NCBI GenBank assembly: GCA_022749755.1
Contig: CM040448.1
Span: 1,670,481-1,734,480 of the forward strand
Reading direction: 5' to 3'
Source of the DNA: Azadirachta indica
Taxonomy: Eukaryota; Streptophyta; Magnoliopsida; Sapindales; Meliaceae
DNA length: 64,000 nt
This document shows positions 57,901-64,000 of the stretch, piece by piece. Below the pieces are notes generated by a model. It had not been told where the DNA came from. It made no database searches and saw only the letters and a program-made list of their open reading frames with translations. Positions within the stretch are counted from its first letter, which is position 1. Every line of letters starts with the position of its first letter. The translations under genes were made by a program, and so were the position numbers.

Positions 57901-60498
57901 TCCCTAATCTTAACCTAAATAACCAAGATTTTCCTTTCCCCTTAAATATTTCCCATCTAATTTATAGATTATTATTATTTTCTAAATACAAGAAGCAAAT
58001 AATCTAAGATTTCTCTTTAATTTGTTGTAAATGGAGTTGAAACTCAAACATCTTATACTTTATTTATTCATTTAAAAATTATATGTATATCTATATATAT
58101 AATATGTGTGATCAATTTTTATGGTAGCGTTCAAATTTTTAAAAAAATGAGACCGTAATTCAAAACGTTTAAATTATAATCTGTACTTTAACAAACATGA
58201 GTACTCGTATATTAACAATTTTTATATGTAAAATTTAATTATCTTAGTATTATGTTTACATATGAATTGAGCTCAAATTTAAATTGTGTGGGATCTTAAA
58301 ATAAATAAGGGAGAACCTTTTGTATTTATAAAATTATCAAAATTAATTTATAATTTTCTTTTTATAATTAAACTAATAAACTATTCTCTTATCGGATTAG
58401 AAATTAAAAATTAATTCTCTCATTACTTTGGAAATTATGATAGTAGTTTAGGGAATTTTTAGTCTTTTTAGAGTTAATGACAATTAGAAAGGAAACAGGC
58501 CCACTTAATAATGGTTAGGTGATGAGCATTAGTCAATAAATTATAGAAAAAAAAGTCTTTTCAAAAGATGTAACATAAAGTGAAATCTAATTATAAGCTA
58601 AAACAACGTTAATACACATTTCTAAAGTACGTTTTACTTTTTCCTTAAATAAATCATTCATTTTGGACCGTTTTCTACATCGAGATTGTATACTATGCAT
58701 GTTTGAGGTTAAAAAAAAAAACAATTACCATAGTAAAAATTAATTAAGCATATATAATTTGTAATATTCATGTAAGAATGCTTTAATATTTTTGTCAACA
58801 TATTATTGGCTGCTACCTAATTTTTATAATTTATATTATATTTTATATTATTAAAAAGTTAGGATAAGAAAAATGGCCAAAGTGTGACTATTTGTTGTAG
58901 TGTAAAGCCAAAGATGACATACTCCATTGAAGATTTTGTACAAGAAGTTCTTTTTCTTGTATTTGATAAGCTTTTGGTTTCCATACAAAGAAATTTTTGT
59001 ATGGATGAGTTTGTTTTCAACAAAAAGCAAATAAATAAATTTTCTTAATAATTAATATTTATTGTATTTAATAGAAAATAATTTAGAAAAAGAATATAAT
59101 GTTTTTTTTTTTTTAAAAAAATATATATATATGTAGGTGTGGGTATTTTTCAAAGATATTTTTTCCACTTAATTGTGGGTAGGATTGTCACAAAATGGTA
59201 ATCCTAGAATGAAATATACAATCTCAATAGGGCAAGAAACAATCAACATTTCTACATGTTTGGTTTATTTAGGCTATAGCTACTTAAAAATTTTGTGTAA
59301 TGTACATACATACATTCATATTGTGTTGATATGCCCAATGAACATAAACCTAATTTCTTTGAATATGAACAAAATCTTGTCATCCTCATATCAACAACAC
59401 AAATTTCACAAGATAATTCCACTTTCTAGGGTTTTCATATTTGTCTTCTAGTCTAACAAACTTGCTCCTTCACAAACATATATATATATATATATTTATA
59501 TATACATAATCAATTATTTTCCCCTTTTTTTCTTTCTAAACACGATTATTTTAAAGACGTGTTTGAGATATTTTTGTATAATCGTTTTCTTAATAAATTT
59601 TTTTTCTATAGAAGTACTTAAAAGTATTAGCTACTAATTTATGTAGAAAAAAATCTTTCAAATGCACCCTAATATTAGATTACAACTATCAAAAGTGGGA
59701 TTATATGGGCATATCAACTTAAGTTTATATAATATAATTTTTTTTAATAGATAGATTGTCTCTCTCTTTTTTTTATTTTACGATATCTTTTTAGAATCAA
59801 AATAAATACAAAACAATTACTTAATTTCGCCACCTCCCAATATACAAATGGAAAATTGCTTTGCACATTGGATATATGACTTTGGTTAAACAATAACAAC
59901 TAACATAAATGATTTTGAATATCAACAAATTTTATTTGTTTACTTTTTTTTTTCTATTTACCTTATATATATATATATATATTATTTAAATATTATATTA
60001 ATACAAATTTAATCAGTCTTTATCATAATGTGAGCGGAATTCAAACTTGAGAACCATTGTAAAACTCCGCACCTAGCATTTACAAAAATAGCTTGACTAC
60101 AAAAAAATAAAAGTTTGCAATCAAGTTTTTACATGGAGAAAATAGAGGGGTGAATTGTTTCTGGTCAAATTGAGGAAGAAAAATAAAATTTTATTAAAAA
60201 AAAATTTACAGAAAAAGTTGAAAGAAAAGAAAGCTGAAAGCTCGAAACTACCCACCAGGTTGCCTTACAAACCACGCTTCTCTTTCTCTCTAAAAACCAG
60301 TATTTATGGAGTTCAGTTCTGCAAAACACTTCCTTTTTTCTTAACATCAAGCTTTTTTCGGTTCACATCCTCTCTGCTTTTTCTCTTCATTTCTGCAACT
60401 GTTTTGTTTATTCTCTGTTTGTTTCTTGTGCTTGGTTAGTTGGGTTTTAGCTCTTCATTTTGTTTGTGTTCTCTAAATTTTCTTAGGCTTTGGAAGAA
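54996..60498. other. Large AT-rich intergenic region upstream of NAC
   Basis: No protein gene was recognised over 5.5 kb. The first ~200 bases are the PPR promoter. TA microsatellites occur at about 56239-56259, 59479-59503 and 59963-59983. A distinct GC-rich island lies at 57400-57720. From about 60150 the sequence is NAC promoter and leader; a C/T-rich run (CTTCTCTTTCTCTC) lies at about 60278. Confidence 0.6.
57400..57720. promoter_or_regulatory. GC-rich island with G-box and CCAAT-type motifs
   Basis: Against flanking DNA of perhaps 25-30% GC, this stretch is close to 50% GC. It contains a perfect palindromic G-box (CCACGTGG at 57583-57590), a second ACGTGGC at 57653-57659, a minus-strand CCAAT-type match (CCAATCA at 57570) and GGACCGTCGGATC at about 57695. 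The open frame at 57375-57605 has no family features. This could be a promoter or enhancer, or the first exon of an unrecognised transcript. Confidence 0.5.
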
Positions 60499-61736
60499 AT
60501 GGAGAAATATGATCATGAACAGATAGAATTGCCTCCTGGATTTCGATTCCATCCGACGGATGAAGAACTTATAACTCACTACTTAACTCCAAAGGTTTTT
60601 GATAGTTCTTTTTCTGCTACAGCTATGGGTGAGGTTGATTTGAACAAGTGTGAGCCGTGGGATTTGCCTAGTAAGTAGTTTGATAAATCATGTTTTTCGT
60701 TTTCAATTTGTTGAAAGTAGTAAATGGAAGATGTTCGTTCTGACTTTTTCGTTTCTGTGTTTTGTGAAATAAAGGGAGAGCTAAAATGGGTGAAAAGGAA
60801 TGGTATTTTTTCTGTGTTAGAGACAGAAAATACCCAACTGGGTTGAGAACAAATAGAGCTACTGAAGCTGGTTATTGGAAAGCCACAGGCAAAGATAAGG
60901 AGATTTTCAAAGCGAAAGCACTTGTGGGAATGAAGAAAACTTTGGTTTTCTACAGAGGGAGAGCTCCAAAAGGTGAAAAAACCAACTGGGTTATGCATGA
61001 ATACAGATTAGAAGGCAAATATTCTGCTTATAATCTCCCCAAAACTGCCAAGGTAGAGTTTTTTTTATTTGTTTTCCCTCTGCTTTTACTATGTTTTGGC
61101 CACGCATGTGCTTGATAATGTTCTCAATGAATTTTGTTGCAGAATGAGTGGGTAATTTGCAGGGTGTTTCAAAAGAGTCCTGGAGGAAAGAAGACACATA
61201 TTCAAGGGTTGGTGAACAATACGATGATCAATCCATCTTCTGTGTTACCTCCATTAATGGATTCTTCTCCGTACAACAGCGAAACAAGAACAACAGCCGC
61301 TAATGAAAACTCTCACGTGACCTGCTTCTCCGATCCCATGGAGGACCAGAAAACACAGGAAGAAATGATTGATAGCTTCAACAATTCTCTCCTAGCCTCC
61401 TCGTCTTCCTCAAACCCCCACTCAGAAATCTCCCCTGCTTCAATCCTCCTCTCAAAACCCTCTGTTTCTAACGCACAGACACAGCTCTACACCAACCAAT
61501 TTCTCCCAACTATTGCAAACTTACAGTACCCAGATTCATTTCTGCTGCAAGACCAGTCAATACTGAAGATGTTGCTTGACAATCATGGGCCAAACATGAA
61601 GAGAAATTCAAAAGCAGAGTTCTCACAGTATTCAGTGGTGTCAAATCATGAACTGATTCAGAGGTCATTCGATGATCAGGAAGATCCATCCAGTTCTGCT
61701 GGACCAGTGGACCTTGATTGTCTCTGGAACTATTGA
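60499..61736 (+). CDS. NAC transcription factor, ORE1/ORS1 (NAC092/NAC059) type
   Basis: Three exons (60499..60670, 60775..61052, 61143..61736) give 347 aa. The NAC domain shows subdomain A from 11 ([14 protein letters not shown]), then [45 protein letters not shown] and [11 protein letters not shown]. The tail is Ser/Asn-rich and ends with the acidic DLDCLWNY, and it contains SHVTCFSDP at 207-215, encoded by a miR164 target site. The miR164-regulated NAC ORE1 (At5g39610) promotes leaf senescence downstream of EIN2; ORS1 (At3g29035) is its paralog. The tail motifs ([21 protein letters not shown]) fit ORE1/ORS1 better than CUC1/2. The first ATG in frame is 60499; the open frame upstream starts only at TTG. 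The acceptor at 60774 is inferred (AAATAAAG) and gives DLPRRAKMGEK. Confidence 0.93.
61312..61332 (+). promoter_or_regulatory. miR164 target site in the NAC coding sequence
   Basis: The 21 bases CTCACGTGACCTGCTTCTCCG pair with miR164 with two mismatches (target positions 2 and 9) and one G:U at the miRNA 5' end. Bases 2-12 of the miRNA, covering the seed and cleavage position, pair perfectly. The site encodes the SHVTCFSD motif at residues 207-214, as in known miR164-cleaved NAC genes. Confidence 0.9.
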
Positions 61737-64000
61737 ATTATTATTACGTGATAATGAAAGATATCCAAGAACTACTTAGAAATTCTAGTAATTATTATAA
61801 TTATTACAAAGTTGTGGGGGTGTGTGTATAGATTATTATCTGTAGTTAAATTATATAATAGGAAGTAAAATGAAGAACTTGTATCAATATTCTTGTGGAT
61901 TATCCAGCTTTCCTCTTAGTTTATTATTGTTCAATTGAGACTCGAATTATAAGTGATAATTATGCTTATATATATATATATATCAGTTAATTTTCTTTTT
62001 ATTTTTCCGGGTAGGTTAGTTACTGAAAATTACTGTTGTCTATTATCTCCATATCTAGTCAAAGGTTCATGTCATAGGTTAGGCCACCAACCAAGAGTTT
62101 ATTCAGTCCTCAATACCAATATGTGACAAGATGCACGAGTGGATTAATTGACACTCATATAAATCAAAGTACAACCCAATAAATTCTTTTCTTTCAATTA
62201 ATTCTATTAATTTTCTTTGAATTTAAATTCTTTCGACGACTATTTATCATCTTTTTTATATTTTTATTGGAGCATAACGGATCTTTTGACTTTATATTGA
62301 TGCATATATAATATTTAATATAGATTATAATGAATTTTATTAACCGTGACACATTATTAAGATAAGTTTTAACATAATATTGAACGTGTAAATTTTAGAG
62401 TTAAAGAGTCGAGATATTTATTGTAATTAATCTAGTCGAAGGTAGATTTATTTTTTTTTCAAAAATTAAAATATGATACATAAATTAGAAAATTTAATTT
62501 AAAAAAAAAAATGAATGATTATAACATTATAACTACTGTACTAGAGAAGAATGAACAGTCAGCTATACTAAAAAAGATGTGTATAATCTTGTTTTATCCC
62601 GAAGTCTTCAAAGGATGCAATGAAATTGTGCCACATAATTTTGTTGTGTATACTAATTTTCACTTCTTTTTGTTGGAAGTGACAACACTTCTTAGCAGCA
62701 CTTTCAAGTACACGATATATAATAAATTCCAAGATAGGCATCCACAATTCATGTTCTTTACTCATAGCACATTGCTTTTCACCTAGAAAATGAACTCCTC
62801 CTCAATCAATTAATTCCCACCTCATAAATCTTCATGAAATTTCATTCAACATAATATATTTGAACATTTATGTGTTATAAGTTCAAAAATTTTATGATCT
62901 AGGAATTATAACAGTAATGAACGATACGATATTTTCTTAATTATATTTGAAACATTTCATAACACATAAAAATCTTTCATTTGTGAAAACTGTTTGTATA
63001 TAAAAATTCTTTTCTTAATTTGTAGACAAGATTAGATCATTCTCCATTGCCCAATTCTTGCACGTAATGATCCTTACTATATTTTGAAAACATTATTGTT
63101 TCCATTTAATATATTTTGGAATTATCTCGAATATTTTAGTAGACCACAAAATCCAAGATGAGTTTATGGATATTGAAACTATGCTTCTCAAAAGCAAATT
63201 TTGTAGAAAAAAAATAGTGCTTATTTTGTCCATTATTGTTTCATAATTTAGTGTGCTACTTATGTCTTGTACATTCTTTCTTATCTCTAGCCTCTACCAT
63301 TAATGAGTTTAAAAAAAGAAAAATGGTATTTTCTATACTCTCTTTAAGATGGATAGTCTTGCAACATAAAAGCAATGTCTAGTTTTTGCCATTAAATCAA
63401 ATATGACATTCTTTTTAATTTCCAACAAAAAAACAAAAAACCCTAATCAAAATTATAAATCCCCCACTCAATCCACCCACCAATTATAAGGAGGAACACA
63501 TAGAGATGCCAATTATTTTGGTACTCCTCTTCACTTTCTGTTCAATTAAGACATCTTATAAAAAGTAATAATATAAATTTTTTTTTATTTTTTGAATTTC
63601 GTCTTATAATATTGAGCTAGGTATTTGTTGGACTATTTTTATTTTAAAATTTAACTCAATTATTTACTCATAGGAAAAAGATAAATTTATTTCAAATATT
63701 TGGAGAAATAAATTGGAAAGATAAAGACAACAAGTTTGACAAGATCTCAACTAATTAATAAAAGAATTAAATGAATTGTTAAAAAAAAGACAACAAACAC
63801 GTTTATTTTTGACTTTCATTTTTTGCAATTGAATTAAACTGAATATATTATAAAAAATTCGAAATTAAATTTGTTTCAAATTTACTGCTATTGTGATCGA
63901 GATATTTTTAATTTTATTAATAATAATAAAAAAAAAAAAAAAGGATTGGGCAAAGTGCGGGGCTTAAGAAAGAGAGTTAGGCAGCGAGTGGAGCCCAAAT
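61737..64000. other. 3' of NAC, AT-rich, no gene seen
   Basis: The first ~250 bases hold the NAC 3' UTR, with a (TA)n run at 61968-61983. No coding sequence is recognisable after that. The last 60 bases, beyond a 15-base A run at 63929, turn GC-richer (GGGCAAAGTGCGGGGC) and may be the edge of another gene beyond the window. Confidence 0.55.

Noticed and set aside
60490..60498. NAC start at TTG 60490
   Set aside because: The first ATG in the frame is at 60499; the upstream TTG is not a normal plant start.
1..64000. tRNA, rRNA, CRISPR arrays or viral genes
   Set aside because: No clover-leaf with a GTTCGAATC-type T-loop, no rRNA, no CRISPR-like array and no viral replicase or capsid-like frame was seen.

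Overview
The window is nuclear DNA from a eudicot plant. It has AT-rich intergenic DNA, short GT-AG introns with T-rich acceptors, and plant-only families: three PPR proteins, R2R3-MYB, NAC, alpha-expansin, CASP, a PSY-like peptide and a plant MIR169 hairpin. Gene content and order recall several Arabidopsis segments that I know from memory and did not search. CML, lipoate ligase, MYB, expansin 5-like and an ORE1/ORS1-type NAC resemble At3g29000-At3g29035 and At5g39610-At5g39700. The KH protein, 1255-aa PPR, CASP and 542-aa PPR resemble At5g15270-At5g15300 in order. This favours a rosid; I cannot name the species.

Layout. 0.35-0.78 kb: three-exon secreted peptide gene (PSY-like). 4.5-5.1 kb: single-exon EF-hand protein (CML45/46 type). 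5.9-8.1 kb, minus: DYW-class PPR gene with a one-base frameshift near 6.4 kb. 8.8-11.1 kb, plus: LplA-like lipoate/biotin ligase, divergent from the PPR across a GC-rich promoter holding telo-box and Site II motifs. 12.8-14.8 kb, minus: subgroup 21 R2R3-MYB. 19.7-21.2 kb: non-autonomous Mutator-like element with ~195-bp TIRs and a perfect 10-bp target duplication, ending 176 bp before an F-box gene (21.4-23.1 kb). 25.5-26.4 kb, minus: alpha-expansin with a 46-bp tandem duplication at its first splice donor. 30.8-36.3 kb, minus: ten-exon polypyrimidine-tract-binding protein, one intron of which appears to be GC-AG. 38.8-41.7 kb, minus: four-KH-domain RNA-binding protein with an intron in its 3' UTR. 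44.46-44.63 kb, plus: MIR169 precursor. 46.0-46.1 kb, minus: 53-aa membrane protein gene. 46.8-50.5 kb, plus: intronless 1255-aa P-class PPR. 51.9-52.7 kb, plus: CASP. 53.4-55.0 kb, minus: 542-aa PPR with E motifs. 60.5-61.7 kb, plus: NAC factor of ORE1/NAC092 type carrying a miR164 target site.

Themes. Post-transcriptional control dominates: organelle RNA-editing/processing PPRs, PTB and KH nuclear RNA-binding proteins, a MIR169 gene (known targets NF-YA) and a miR164-controlled senescence NAC. The rest is cell-wall or endodermis (expansin, CASP), signalling (CML, peptide) and lipoylation. Exon joins were inferred by eye from splice consensus, reading phase and family knowledge. In every multi-exon model the exon lengths sum to an intact reading frame.
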